Assembly (NCBI GenBank): GCA_964555735.1
Contig: CAZKTS010000068.1
Location: 1 to 5,227 of the forward strand
DNA from: CAZKTS01 sp964555735
Lineage (GTDB): Bacteria > Actinomycetota > Acidimicrobiia > IMCC26256 > PALSA-555
Reading direction: 5' to 3'
DNA: 5,227 nucleotides
The notes beneath the pieces are model-generated. The model had not been told where the DNA came from. It did no database searches and saw only the letters and a program-made list of their open reading frames with translations. The position numbers and the translations under genes are program-made. Positions 1 to 5,227 of this stretch are shown one piece after another (position 1 is the stretch's first letter; each line of letters opens with the position of its first letter).

Positions 1-1
1 G

Positions 2-1105
<1,104 letters not shown>

Positions 1106-1114
1106 GGAACGACG

Positions 1115-1441
1115 ATGGCGGCGAGCACGGGACAGAAGATCCGGATCCGGCTGAAGGCCTACGACCACGAGATCATCGACCAGTCGACGAAGAAGATCGT
1201 CGAGACGGTCGTGCGGACCCAGGCCAAGGTGCGCGGCCCCGTGCCGCTCCCCACCGAGATCCGGCGCTTCTGCGTCGTGCGCTCGCCGCACGTCGACAAG
1301 GACTCCCGCGAGCACTTCGAGATGCGGATCCACAAGCGCCTGCTCGACATCGTCGAGCCGACCGGGAAGACCGTCGAGTCACTCCAGCGCCTCGACCTCC
1401 CCGCCGGCGTCGACATCGAGATCAAGATCCAGACCAGCTAG
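1115..1441 (+). CDS. rpsJ: 30S ribosomal protein S10
   Basis: S10 is a small-subunit head protein and, as NusE, also takes part in NusB-dependent transcription antitermination. The 108-residue product matches the family along its length (E. coli S10 has 103): KIRIRLKAYDHEIIDQ near the N-terminus, the loop RGPVPLPTEIRRF, RSPHVDKDSREHFEMR in the middle, and DIVEPTGKTVESLQRLDLPAGVDIEI at the end. The SREHFEMRIHKRL stretch is close to actinobacterial S10. The ATG start has an AAGGA Shine-Dalgarno at 1104-1108, overlapping the tuf stop codon, with 6 bases of spacing, so translation is probably coupled to tuf. In most bacteria rplC follows directly; here it does not, and a small membrane-protein frame begins 11 bases after the stop. 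I see no terminator in that gap. Confidence 0.98.
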   Translation: MAASTGQKIRIRLKAYDHEIIDQSTKKIVETVVRTQAKVRGPVPLPTEIRRFCVVRSPHVDKDSREHFEMRIHKRLLDIVEPTGKTVESLQRLDLPAGVDIEIKIQTS

Positions 1442-1452
1442 CCGCGGTCATC

Positions 1453-1779
1453 ATGGCCCAGGCGGGTGGGGCTGCGAATCAAGCACGACTCTCCTGGATC
1501 CTCGGCGCGTGCGCGCTGACCACAGGTCTGCTCGCTGTCGGCGCGCGGGCCTGGTTCGCCGCCGACGGTTCGCTGCTCTGGCCGCTCGTCGTCTTCGGCA
1601 TCGGCATGGTGCTTGTGTGGTGCGTTGCCGTGACCGCAGTCGCGAGGACGTCCGGGCGTCCACGGCGCGCCGTGCTTCACGACCTGTGGGCAAACAGCCT
1701 GCGCGGCGTCCGTGCAGTACCGCGTCGGGTACGCCAGTGGTTCCGCGACGCGCTGGCACCGCACCGACGGCGAACGTGA
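1453..1779 (+). CDS. Small two-helix membrane protein, unknown function
   Basis: I do not recognise this 108-residue protein. It has a short polar N-terminus (1-12), two hydrophobic segments (about 13-35, SWILGACALTTGLLAVGARA; and about 41-64, LLWPLVVFGIGMVLVWCVAV) joined by a short AADGS turn, then a 44-residue tail with 13 Arg and only two acidic residues. This predicts a hairpin in the membrane with both ends in the cytoplasm and a basic tail that could touch membrane phospholipid or nucleic acid; that is inference. Codon third positions are mostly G or C, which supports coding. Against it, I see no convincing Shine-Dalgarno before the ATG, so it may depend on coupling to the rpsJ stop 11 bases upstream. 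The opposite strand is also open here, as is common at high GC, but those frames look Arg-rich and lack protein-like structure. It sits inside a normally unbroken ribosomal-protein cluster. Confidence 0.6.
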   Translation: MAQAGGAANQARLSWILGACALTTGLLAVGARAWFAADGSLLWPLVVFGIGMVLVWCVAVTAVARTSGRPRRAVLHDLWANSLRGVRAVPRRVRQWFRDALAPHRRRT

Positions 1780-1896
1780 ACGGTTCCTGACTGCTGAACG
1801 CGCGGTGTGGCCGCGGACGCGCGCAGGGCAACGGACGCCGTCCGGCCATCAGGCGGCAACCTCCCTGTAACAACTCCTGGGGAACCTCTCTCCGTG

Positions 1897-2520
1897 ATGC
1901 GGCAACCCGAGAGGGGCGTCGACGCTCGAATCCTCCTGGTCGGCGCTCCCGGCTCGGGGAAGGGAACCCAGGCCGAGCTGCTGTGCCGCCGGCTGGGGCT
2001 CGTCCACGTGAGCACCGGCGACATGCTGCGCGCTGCGGCCAAGGAGCACACGCTCATCGGCGAGACGGTGCGCGGGACGATCGCGACGGGTGCGCTGGTG
2101 TCCGACCGAATCGTGTTCGACCTCGTCTGCCGTCGCCTCGAGCCGATGGACCGGGCGGGCGTCGGGTTCGTGCTCGACGGCTACCCGAGAACGCTCACCC
2201 AGCTCGTCGACCTCCAGCACCTGCTGCGGGGGGACGGTGTGGACCGGGCGATCGAGCTCACGGTGCCCCGCGCCGACCTCATCAGCAGGCTCACGAGCCG
2301 CGGCCGCGAGGACGACGCCGAGGAGATCGTGACCGAGCGGCTGCTCTCACACGAGGAGGAGACCGGGCCGATGATCACCGCGCTCAGCGCACAGGGAAGG
2401 CTCGCCGTCGTCGACGGCCGCATGAGCATGCATTGCGTCCACGACGCGATCCTCCGGGAGCTCGCCCGGGCTGGCCTGGTGACGTCGACCGACTACTTGA
2501 GCGACGTCGCGGCCTTATGA
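1897..2520 (+). CDS. adk: Adenylate kinase, short-LID type
   Basis: Adenylate kinase catalyses ATP + AMP = 2 ADP in the cytosol. From ATG 1897 the protein has 207 residues. Visible motifs: P-loop GAPGSGKGTQ (16-25, Lys22), STGDMLRAA (39-47) with the AMP-binding Arg45, LVSD (67-70), DGYPRT (94-99) with Arg98, RLTSRGREDD (131-140) with Arg131, Arg135, Arg137 and the DD pair, and TERL with Arg148. The LID is the compact form without the Cys4 zinc knuckle, as in mycobacterial Adk. All expected catalytic arginines are present, so it should be active. The last ~16 residues (from about 192) extend past the usual end. Start: the frame is open to GTG 1807, but residues before 1894 look non-conserved. 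GTG 1894 is 10 bases after GGGGA (1879-1883) and ATG 1897 is 13 bases after it, so either may be used. adk usually sits after secY in the spc operon; this position between rpsJ and rplC is unusual and it could be a second copy. A UMP/CMP kinase-like specificity cannot be excluded. Confidence 0.9.
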   Translation: MRQPERGVDARILLVGAPGSGKGTQAELLCRRLGLVHVSTGDMLRAAAKEHTLIGETVRGTIATGALVSDRIVFDLVCRRLEPMDRAGVGFVLDGYPRTLTQLVDLQHLLRGDGVDRAIELTVPRADLISRLTSRGREDDAEEIVTERLLSHEEETGPMITALSAQGRLAVVDGRMSMHCVHDAILRELARAGLVTSTDYLSDVAAL

Positions 2521-2527
2521 CTCATTT

Positions 2528-2569
2528 GGAGACCTGAGAGGGCATCGGCTGCCCCCCACGCTCTCCAGA
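2528..2569. repeat. Imperfect direct repeat, copy A
   Basis: This 42-bp stretch, 8 bases after the adenylate kinase stop, matches 2860-2901 at 37 of 42 positions with no gaps (hand alignment, offset 332). Mismatches fall at 2535, 2539, 2546, 2549 and 2560. It begins GGAGACC and ends CACGCTCTCCAGA. Its core is an inverted repeat, GGGCA / TGCCC. What it is remains unknown: a duplicated terminator, a small mobile-element end, or a recombination scar are all possible. Confidence 0.75.
2536..2565 (+). terminator. Stem-loop after adenylate kinase, possible terminator
   Basis: An inner stem GGGCA (2540-2544) / TGCCC (2550-2554) closes a 5-base loop, and GAGAG (2536-2540) can alternatively pair with CTCTC (2561-2565). 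It begins 16 bases after the adk stop codon, where an operon-ending structure would be expected. There is no T-run after it, so a classical intrinsic terminator is not shown. Termination is an inference from position and from the fact that actinobacterial terminators often lack a U tract. Confidence 0.35.
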
Positions 2570-2631
2570 TCGCGCACGCGTCCACCCGGCGGCGGGAGCC
2601 GAGGCGGCCGACCCGGTCCAGGGGCCAGGGA

Positions 2632-2637
2632 TAAGGT
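2632..2637 (+). promoter_or_regulatory. Leaderless-type -10 element before the 44-codon frame
   Basis: TAAGGT fits the actinobacterial TANNNT -10 consensus. It ends 6 bases before the GTG at 2644, which would place the transcription start at or next to the start codon, the spacing seen for leaderless mRNAs in Actinobacteria. The same bases contain AAGG (2633-2636), which could instead act as a Shine-Dalgarno at 7-base spacing. No clear -35 hexamer was found. Confidence 0.35.
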
Positions 2638-2643
2638 TCCGCG

Positions 2644-2778
2644 GTGGTTCCCGTCGGGTCGATCTGTGTGTTCGCGCTGGTGTTTCTCGCCCTGGTGATC
2701 GTCCTCACCGCTGTCCCGACCGTTGCCTGCGTCTGGCGGGAGGACGGTCCATGCGACCGCCGCCGACGGCGGGTTTGA
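2644..2778 (+). CDS. Candidate 44-residue single-pass membrane protein
   Basis: This short frame encodes 44 residues starting (M/V)VPVGSICVF. Residues about 5-30 form one continuous hydrophobic helix (ALVFLALVIVLTAV in the middle), followed by WREDGPCD and a basic end RRRRRV. The charge pattern predicts a periplasmic or very short N-terminus and a cytoplasmic C-terminus. About 80% of third codon positions are G or C, consistent with coding in this genome. An in-frame stop lies upstream at 2632-2634, so GTG 2644 is the only plausible start. It is backed by AAGG at 7 bases or by a leaderless-type -10 element. Three cysteines are present (residues 8, 29 and 37). I do not recognise a family. It lies between the two 42-bp direct repeats. 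A chance GC-rich open stretch remains possible because frames this short are weak evidence alone. Confidence 0.4.
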   Translation: MVPVGSICVFALVFLALVIVLTAVPTVACVWREDGPCDRRRRRV

Positions 2779-2789
2779 ACTCGTCGGCG
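2761..2789 (+). other. Perfect 8-bp stem-loop spanning the stop of the small frame
   Basis: CGCCGACG (2761-2768) is exactly complementary to CGTCGGCG (2782-2789), with a 13-base loop that contains the TGA (2776-2778) of the 44-codon frame. It could work as a terminator or mRNA 3'-end stabiliser for that frame. No T-run follows. In a GC-rich sequence an 8-bp stem is only moderately unlikely by chance. Confidence 0.4.
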
Positions 2790-2803
2790 ACCGACCGACC
2801 CTT

Positions 2804-2850
2804 GTCTGGAGGCCCTGGCCTACCGAATCGGTAGGGCACGCTCTCCAAAC
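2804..2850. repeat. Nested inverted repeat around a 17-bp palindrome
   Basis: The centre is CCTACCGA-A-TCGGTAGG (2819-2835), 8-bp arms around one base. It is enclosed by an outer inverted repeat GTCTGGAG (2804-2811) / CTCCAAAC (2843-2850), matched at 7 of 8 positions. The right outer arm belongs to the 14-nt motif CACGCTCTCCAAAC (2837-2850) shared with both direct-repeat copies. The one imperfect pair would be G-U in a minus-strand RNA but C-A in a plus-strand RNA. It might be a protein-binding operator, an RNA hairpin, or part of a repeat family. Confidence 0.55.
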
Positions 2851-2859
2851 ACGCTTGGC

Positions 2860-2901
2860 GGAGACCGGAGGGGGCATTGGGTGCCCCCCACACTCTCCAG
2901 A
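2860..2901. repeat. Imperfect direct repeat, copy B
   Basis: This is the second copy of the 42-bp repeat (37 of 42 identical to 2528-2569). It begins GGAGACC and ends CACACTCTCCAGA, and lies immediately upstream of the promoter for the rplC unit. Its internal hairpin is stronger than in copy A because changes on the left arm allow seven pairs. Together the copies bracket about 290 bp containing the 44-codon membrane-protein frame and the palindrome. Confidence 0.75.
2870..2888 (+). terminator. GC-rich hairpin in repeat copy B, possible terminator
   Basis: GGGGGCA (2870-2876) pairs perfectly with TGCCCCC (2882-2888) across a 5-base loop. Its place just before the rplC promoter would suit insulation of the large-subunit operon from upstream transcription. 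There is no following T-run, so terminator function is inferred from position and stem strength only. Confidence 0.4.
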
Positions 2902-2911
2902 CGGCCCGACT

Positions 2912-2940
2912 TTGCCGGGGAAGGGCTTGATCGCTAGTAT
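2912..2940 (+). promoter_or_regulatory. Sigma70-type promoter for the rplC-rplD-rplW-rplB unit
   Basis: TTGCCG (2912-2917, 4 of 6 to TTGACA) and TAGTAT (2935-2940, fitting TANNNT) are separated by exactly 17 bases. Transcription would start near the purines at 2945-2947. This is the best promoter-like sequence I found in the gap, and it is correctly placed and oriented for the large-subunit genes that begin at 3138. It implies that these genes do not depend only on read-through from tuf-rpsJ. Confidence 0.6.
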
Positions 2941-2953
2941 TTCCAGGCTCCCT

Positions 2954-2977
2954 CGCCTGACCTGACCTCGTCAGGCG
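2954..2977 (+). other. Hairpin at the start of the rplC leader
   Basis: CGCCTGAC (2954-2961) is the exact complement of GTCAGGCG (2970-2977) across an 8-base loop. In the predicted transcript it would form within the first ten or so bases and could protect the 5' end or form part of a regulatory fold. On DNA it could also be an operator just downstream of the transcription start. Confidence 0.5.
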
Positions 2978-3075
2978 GTCCGAGAGCAGCACGACCACCA
3001 GTTCCGGAAGTCTCGTCAACCGACGTCCGCGCAGGCTGCGCCTCCGTCGCAGAACCGCACGGCACAACCGATCCC

Positions 3076-3113
3076 ACGCTCCGCCGGCCACCCCACTCGG
3101 GCCGGGGGAGCGT
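3076..3113 (+). other. Long stem-loop just upstream of the rplC ribosome-binding site
   Basis: ACGCTCCGCCGGCC (3076-3089) pairs with GGCCGGGGGAGCGT (3100-3113) at 13 of 14 positions; the single mismatch is G3083 against G3106. The loop is 10 bases (3090-3099). No T-run follows, so it is unlikely to be a plain intrinsic terminator. Its position 10 bases before GGAG (3124-3127) and 24 bases before the rplC start suits translational control or a ribosomal-protein binding site. Confidence 0.65.
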
Positions 3114-3137
3114 TCGCGTGAGTGGAGCGAAGCAGCG

Positions 3138-3926
3138 ATGGCAGTCAAGGGGATCCTCGGGCGCAAGCTCGGCATGACCCAGATCTGGGATGCGGACAAC
3201 CGGGTCGTCCCGGTCACCGTGATCCAGGCCGGGCCCTGTCGCGTCGTGCAGCTCAAGACGCCCGAGCGTGACGGCTACGCGGCCGTGCAGCTCGCCTTCG
3301 GCGCGACGAAGCCCCAGCGGCTCTCGAAGCCCGAGCTCGGCCACCTCGAGAAGGCCGCGGCCGAGCCGTCGAAGAACCTCGCGGAGCTCCGGGTCGACGA
3401 CCTCTCCGCCTACTCGGTGGGCCAGGTCATCGGCGCCGACGTCTTCGCGGCGGGCGAGCTCGTCGACGTCACCGGCATCAGCAAGGGCAAGGGCTTCGTC
3501 GGCGTCATGCAGCGCCACAACTTCAAGGGCCAGGGCGCGAGCCACGGCAACCACAAGAAGCACCGCTCGCCCGGCTCCATCGGCGCGTGCGCCACACCCG
3601 CCCGCGTGTTCAAGGGCATGAAGATGGCGGGCCAGCACGGCGCGCAGCGCACCACCACCCTCAACCTCGAGGTGGTCGACGGCGACGCCGAGCGCGGCCT
3701 CCTCCTCATCAAGGGCTCGGTGCCCGGCCCGAGCGGCGGCATCGTCTTCGTGCGCAACGCGGTGAAGGGCCCCGAGGTGGAGCCGCCGGCGCCGAAGGCC
3801 GACGCCCCGGCCGCCGACGAGGCACCCACGACCCACGACGCGGCCACCGACGAGGTGACCGCCGCCGAGGACGCACCCGAGACCGCGGCGCCCGAGGCCG
3901 AGACCGAAGAGGCGGTGACGCCGTGA
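3138..3926 (+). CDS. rplC: 50S ribosomal protein L3 with acidic C-terminal tail
   Basis: L3 is an early-assembly large-subunit protein that binds 23S rRNA near the peptidyl-transferase centre. The 262-residue product starts MAVKGILGRKLGMTQIW and carries the L3 signature VTGISKGKGFVGVMQRHNFK (111-130) with GASHGNHKKHRSPGSIG behind it. Gln166 in MAGQHG aligns with the glutamine methylated by PrmB in E. coli (Gln150). The conserved fold ends near residue 210. Residues 211-262 form a tail rich in Ala, Pro and Glu with 15 acidic residues and one Lys, against a usual family length near 210. The start has GGAG at 3124-3127, 10 bases upstream, a modest site next to a strong stem-loop. It is the first gene of the resumed S10 cluster, and its stop overlaps the rplD start as GTGA. 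Confidence 0.97.
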   Translation: MAVKGILGRKLGMTQIWDADNRVVPVTVIQAGPCRVVQLKTPERDGYAAVQLAFGATKPQRLSKPELGHLEKAAAEPSKNLAELRVDDLSAYSVGQVIGADVFAAGELVDVTGISKGKGFVGVMQRHNFKGQGASHGNHKKHRSPGSIGACATPARVFKGMKMAGQHGAQRTTTLNLEVVDGDAERGLLLIKGSVPGPSGGIVFVRNAVKGPEVEPPAPKADAPAADEAPTTHDAATDEVTAAEDAPETAAPEAETEEAVTP

Positions 3927-4651
3927 AGGTCGACGTGACCACCGTGTCCGGCTCCAAGGGCGGCAGCGTCGAGCTCGCCGATGACGTCTTCGGCATCACG
4001 CCGAACGGCCCGGTCATGCACCAGGTCGTCAACGCGCAGCTCGCCCACCGCCGCGCCGGCACGCACAGCACCAAGACCCGCGCCGAGGTCGCCGGTGGTG
4101 GCGCGAAGCCGTGGCGCCAGAAGGGCACCGGCCGCGCCCGCCAGGGCTCGATCCGCTCGCCGCAGTGGCGCGGCGGCGGCATCGCCCACGGCCCGAAGCC
4201 CCGTGACTACACCCAGAACACGCCCAAGAAAATGGTGCGCCTCGCGCTGCTGTCGGCGCTGTCCGATCGCGCCGCGGGGGGTCGGGTGCTCGTCGTCGAC
4301 GGCTGGGGCATGGACGAGCCCAAGACCAAGTCCGCCATCGGCGCGCTCGAGGGCCTCGGGCTCCGACCCAAGGACGCCCGGGCGCCGCGGGTCCTGCTGG
4401 TGCTCGACCGCAGCGAGCAGGCCGTGTGGAAGTCGTTCCGCAACCTCGGCGAGCGCGTGCAGATCGTGCTGCCCGAGGAGCTGAACCCCTACGACGTGCT
4501 GCTCAACGACTGGTTGGTGTTCTCGAAGCCGACGCTCGAGGCCACCAACGCCCGTCTCAGTGCCAAGGCCGCACCCGCGTCCGCTAGCGCCGCGCAGCCC
4601 GAACGACCGGCCGCGGCGGGGGTATCCCCCGACGCAGGGAGTGAGGCATGA
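3923..4651 (+). CDS. rplD: 50S ribosomal protein L4 with Ala-rich C-terminal tail
   Basis: L4 binds 23S rRNA, extends a loop into the exit tunnel, and in several bacteria represses its own operon. From GTG 3923 the product has 242 residues. The start MKVDVTTVSGSKGGSVEL aligns with the actinobacterial pattern of L4, followed by MHQVVNAQ (32-39), the tunnel-loop region THSTKTRAEVAGGGAKPWRQ and KGTGRARQGSIRSPQWRGGG (47-86), PKPRDYTQNTPKKM (91-104), and the C-terminal region with LNPYDVLLNDWLVFSK (187-202). Residues 214-242 are an Ala/Ser/Pro-rich tail that looks disordered. The frame is open far upstream inside rplC, but conservation and the 4-base GTGA overlap with the rplC stop support 3923. 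GAGG at 3909-3912 is a possible weak ribosome-binding site, so coupling to rplC is likely. Confidence 0.96.
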   Translation: MKVDVTTVSGSKGGSVELADDVFGITPNGPVMHQVVNAQLAHRRAGTHSTKTRAEVAGGGAKPWRQKGTGRARQGSIRSPQWRGGGIAHGPKPRDYTQNTPKKMVRLALLSALSDRAAGGRVLVVDGWGMDEPKTKSAIGALEGLGLRPKDARAPRVLLVLDRSEQAVWKSFRNLGERVQIVLPEELNPYDVLLNDWLVFSKPTLEATNARLSAKAAPASASAAQPERPAAAGVSPDAGSEA

Positions 4652-4944
4652 ACCAGAAGGACCCGCGCGACGTCATCATCCAGCCGGTCGTGTCCGAGAA
4701 GTCCTACGCGGCCTACGACGAGAACGTCTACACGTTCGTCGTCGCGCCCGACGCCACCAAGGTCGAGATCCGCCAGGCGATCGAGTCGATCTTCAGCGTC
4801 AAGGTCACCAACGTGAACACGCTCAACCGTCAGGGCAAGCGCAAGCGCAACCGCCGCACGGGTGGTTGGGGCAAGCGCGCGGGCCAGAAGCGGGCGATCG
4901 TCTCCCTCGCCGAGGGCGACTCGATCGAGATCTTCGGGAGCTGA
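4648..4944 (+). CDS. rplW: 50S ribosomal protein L23
   Basis: L23 sits at the polypeptide exit and is the docking site for trigger factor and the signal recognition particle. The 98-residue protein has the typical order: DVIIQPVVSEKSYAAYDENV (8-27), YTFVVAPDATKVEIRQAIE, then FSVKVTNVNTLNRQGKRKRN and a basic segment ending with KRAIVSLAEGDSIEIF. Length is normal for the family and there is no tail like those on L3 and L4. ATG 4648 overlaps the rplD stop as ATGA. The Shine-Dalgarno AGGGAG (4636-4641) is 6 bases upstream and is stronger than that of rplD. Confidence 0.97.
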   Translation: MNQKDPRDVIIQPVVSEKSYAAYDENVYTFVVAPDATKVEIRQAIESIFSVKVTNVNTLNRQGKRKRNRRTGGWGKRAGQKRAIVSLAEGDSIEIFGS

Positions 4945-4946
4945 GC

Positions 4947-5227
4947 ATGGCCATCCGCAAGCGCAAGCCCACCAGCCCCGGTCGTCGCTTCCAGACCGTC
5001 TCGGACTTCTCCGAGGTCACGCGCGACAAGCCCGAGAAGTCGCTGACCCGCCACAAGCCCAAGACCGGCGGCCGCAACTCCTACGGACGCATGACGTCGC
5101 GCCACCGTGGCGGCGGGCACAAGCAGAAGTACCGCCAGATCGACTTCCGTCGCGACAAGGACGGGATCCCGGCGCGGGTCGCAGCGATCGAATACGACCC
5201 GAACCGCAACGCGCGCATCGCGCTGCT
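4947..5227 (+). CDS. rplB: 50S ribosomal protein L2, 3'-truncated by window edge
   Basis: L2 is a conserved 23S rRNA-binding protein needed for subunit joining and peptidyl transfer. The frame MAIRKRKPTSPGRRFQTVSD starts at ATG 4947 and stays open to the window end, giving 93 complete codons. The L2 N-terminal pattern is clear: RKRKPTSPGRR (4-14), EKSLTRHKPKTGGRNSYGR (30-48), TSRHRGGGHKQKYRQIDF (50-67) and AAIEYDPNRNARIAL (79-93). About 180 residues of a usual ~277 are outside the window, including the peptidyl-transferase-proximal C-terminal domain. GGGAG at 4936-4940 gives 6-base spacing, and only two bases separate it from the rplW stop. Confidence 0.97.
   Translation, partial: MAIRKRKPTSPGRRFQTVSDFSEVTRDKPEKSLTRHKPKTGGRNSYGRMTSRHRGGGHKQKYRQIDFRRDKDGIPARVAAIEYDPNRNARIAL

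Larger units (their letters stand above)
2946..3137 (+). promoter_or_regulatory. Structured 5' leader of the rplC unit
   Basis: If transcription starts near 2946, the mRNA has an untranslated leader of about 190 bases. It contains a hairpin near its 5' end (2954-2977), a short palindrome CGCAG-G-CTGCG (3030-3040), and a long stem-loop (3076-3113) ending 10 bases before the GGAG at 3124-3127. No open frame with a start signal is convincing here. A long folded leader before ribosomal-protein genes is typical of autogenous control, in which a free ribosomal protein such as L4 binds its own mRNA. Which protein, if any, binds here is not shown by the sequence. Confidence 0.5.

Noticed and set aside
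1807..1893. Longer adenylate kinase from GTG 1807
   Set aside because: The extra ~29 residues show no family similarity, and GGGGA at 1879-1883 supports a start at 1894 or 1897.
2517..2537. ATGA overlap start after adenylate kinase
   Set aside because: It encodes only six codons before a stop and has no downstream continuation.
2761..2800. tRNA-like T-arm (GTTCAAACCC on the minus strand)
   Set aside because: No acceptor, D or anticodon arms could be fitted around it, and the bases are explained by the perfect hairpin at 2761-2789.
2521..2910. CRISPR array or integron-like array
   Set aside because: The repeats are few, unevenly spaced and imperfect, with no cas or integrase gene in view.
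2723..2965. 80-codon plus-strand open frame in the gap
   Set aside because: It runs through the palindrome, the direct repeat and the promoter, has no Shine-Dalgarno, and shows no protein-like pattern.
2705..3256. Minus-strand frame whose translation shows repeated W/G-rich segments
   Set aside because: The protein-level similarity to a second minus-strand frame at 2493-2708 is simply the DNA direct repeat translated twice; it also runs antisense into rplC.
2934..3836. 300-codon minus-strand open frame over rplC and its leader
   Set aside because: It is antisense to a certain L3 gene, crosses the promoter and leader, and is Arg/Ala/Leu-rich as expected of a high-GC shadow frame.
3587..3922. 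N-terminal extension of rplD inside rplC
   Set aside because: This stretch translates to Arg/Gly-rich out-of-frame rplC sequence; L4 similarity begins at GTG 3923, which has the GTGA overlap.
3410..4189. 259-codon minus-strand open frame over rplC and rplD
   Set aside because: Shadow of two certain ribosomal-protein genes; low-complexity Ala/Arg composition and no recognisable domain.

Overview
The window is a high-GC stretch of a bacterial chromosome carrying translation genes: the end of the str-type cluster (tuf) followed by the start of the S10 ribosomal-protein operon (rpsJ ... rplC-rplD-rplW-rplB). S10, L4 and the short-LID adenylate kinase look actinobacterial (the L4 N-terminus and the compact LID both resemble those I remember from Mycobacterium). 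My best guess is a deep actinobacterial lineage such as Acidimicrobiia; the class is inference, the phylum is fairly secure.

Layout: 2-1105 is EF-Tu without its first ~28 residues; 1115-1441 is S10. Normally rplC follows rpsJ directly. Here a ~1.7 kb block (1442-3137) lies between them. It holds a two-helix membrane protein of unknown function (1453-1779), an adenylate kinase with all expected catalytic residues (1897-2520), and a 617-bp region without large genes (2521-3137). That last region contains a candidate 44-codon one-helix membrane protein with a leaderless-type promoter (2644-2778), a 42-bp imperfect direct repeat (2528-2569 / 2860-2901), a three-copy 14-nt motif next to hairpins, a good sigma70-type promoter (2912-2940) and a ~190-nt structured leader.

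From 3138 the cluster resumes as rplC, rplD, rplW and rplB (cut by the window end), tightly packed with 4-nt overlaps (rplC/rplD GTGA, rplD/rplW ATGA) and a 2-nt gap before rplB. L3 carries a ~52-residue acidic Ala/Pro/Glu tail and L4 a ~29-residue Ala-rich tail beyond the conserved folds.

Working model: the ancestral str-S10 transcript is split. tuf-rpsJ form one unit, possibly running on into the membrane protein and adenylate kinase, while the large-subunit genes start from their own promoter and leader, where ribosomal-protein feedback control could act. I see no CRISPR, transposase, phage or defence genes. The unusual content is the block inserted between rpsJ and rplC, its repeat/hairpin region, and the tails on L3 and L4.
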